This document shows positions 5,430 through 5,936 of a DNA stretch of 5,936 nucleotides, piece after piece (within the stretch, counting starts at the first letter, position 1; each line of letters opens with the position of its first letter). The notes beneath the pieces are model-generated. The model was not told the DNA's origin. It saw only the letters and a list, made by a program, of their open reading frames with translations, and did not search any database. The stretch comes from Bacillota bacterium (GTDB taxonomy: Bacteria; Bacillota; Clostridia; Acetivibrionales; DSM-2933). Made by a program: the position numbers and the translations under genes. The stretch spans positions 1 to 5,936 of the forward strand of contig JAEZNF010000127.1 of NCBI GenBank assembly GCA_023441845.1, given 5' to 3'.

Positions 5430-5936
5430 TTGAGGATATTTATAAAAGTGTTTTGTAGTGTTTTTATAATAATTTTTGTTTTCACATCATGCGGATTGTC
5501 TCAAAATAAGCAAGCTTCAAGTAATCAAGTTGAAGTGAGAGCTTTAAATGATACAAAACTGAATATTAATGGAAGTATATCACAAATGTATTGTATAGCG
5601 TTAGAAGCGCTAATTCCTGAAGATAAAGGTCTAAATGGCGATGCAAGATATATTGCTATCGATATGAAAGCGTTAAAGGGCATAGAAAAAGAAGACATTG
5701 AAAATATAAAAGAATATTTCAAAAAGTATAATAATCGAATATTGAATGAGTCTTTTGAAACAATAAAAGAAAAGGGAATTGATAAATATGAGAATGGTTG
5801 TCTTGAGGGAATATTGCTATCTACAGAAGCTATAAATGTAATTTCAGAAAATGAAGTAGAAATAAAATGTAATAAGTTTAGAGGTGGTGATGGAGCGATT
5901 GGACTAAAAGTAAATGTTGCTTGTGAAAATGGCAAG
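5430..5936 (+). CDS. Putative lipoprotein of unknown function (3' end outside window)
   Basis: The first 169 codons of a gene starting at TTG 5430; the frame is still open at the window end. The N-terminus is a lipoprotein signal: MRIFIK, a hydrophobic core (about 7-18) and a lipobox ending Phe-Thr-Ser-Cys with the lipidated Cys at 21, followed by Gly. A short polar linker (SQNKQASSNQVEV, 24-36) should tether the mature domain to the outer face of the membrane. The mature part mixes strands and charged helices (AIDMKALKGIEKEDIENIKE, then YFKKYNNRILNESFETIKEK). The last visible part, VEIKCNKFRGGDGAIGLKV, followed by an ENGK turn, resembles the final strands of small secreted domains that end in a 'DGKW' hairpin, such as NTF2-like folds; this is a weak impression. 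The gene lies 347 bp after the DUF1648 gene with no clear terminator between, so it may be partly co-transcribed or have its own promoter. Confidence 0.8.
   Translation, partial: MRIFIKVFCSVFIIIFVFTSCGLSQNKQASSNQVEVRALNDTKLNINGSISQMYCIALEALIPEDKGLNGDARYIAIDMKALKGIEKEDIENIKEYFKKYNNRILNESFETIKEKGIDKYENGCLEGILLSTEAINVISENEVEIKCNKFRGGDGAIGLKVNVACENGK

Noticed and set aside
5525..5935. Minus-strand open frame of 136 codons at the window end
   Set aside because: It is the antisense of the lipoprotein gene, which has a signal peptide, lipobox and ribosome binding site; the minus frame is Ser/Phe/Pro-rich with no such support.

Overview
The window looks like a low-GC Firmicute, most probably a clostridium. 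It is AT-rich, has strong GGAGG-type ribosome binding sites with frequent TTG starts, a consensus sigma-A promoter, and encodes a Bat (aerotolerance-type) operon, a YtrA-type GntR regulator and a Gram-positive-style lipoprotein. The genus is inference; the cellulolytic Ruminiclostridium/Clostridium group is a reasonable guess.

Layout. (1) 2-2330, plus strand: the end of a Bat-type operon. It holds the C-terminal part of a BatC-like TPR protein with a long Gln/Asn/Asp-rich tail, overlapping by 11 bp a complete BatD-like exported and membrane-anchored protein. (2) 2331-2520: a short gap holding inverted repeats and an open but startless reading frame. (3) 2521-3327, minus strand: a lone exported protein of unknown function, convergent with batD and with a candidate terminator over its stop codon. 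(4) 3328-3559: a divergent intergenic region with one clear promoter (TTGACA, 17 bp, TATTAT) sitting in a large palindrome made of two ATAACWGTTAT boxes. (5) 3560-5082: a two-gene operon, a YtrA-type GntR repressor starting at TTG and, with ATGA overlap, an eight-helix membrane protein with the DUF1648 motif of the SdpI immunity family and a DUF5808-like C-terminal segment. (6) 5083-5429: no intact gene; the second half reads like a decayed gene with one frameshift and one in-frame TAG. (7) 5430 to the window end: the N-terminal 169 codons of a lipoprotein that starts at TTG and runs off the window.

How they work together. The Bat proteins are thought to form a cell-envelope complex with MoxR, DUF58 and von Willebrand A proteins, which should lie just upstream of the window. 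The GntR/DUF1648 pair is a self-contained module: the regulator most likely represses its own promoter through the palindrome and is relieved by an unknown envelope or peptide signal, raising the membrane protein. This resembles the logic of the Bacillus subtilis sdpRI autoregulated immunity operon, with a GntR protein where sdp has an ArsR protein. The minus-strand protein and the final lipoprotein are both extracytoplasmic and unassigned, so the stretch after the Bat operon looks like accessory, envelope-related DNA with some gene decay. No RNA gene, CRISPR array or intact insertion sequence was seen.
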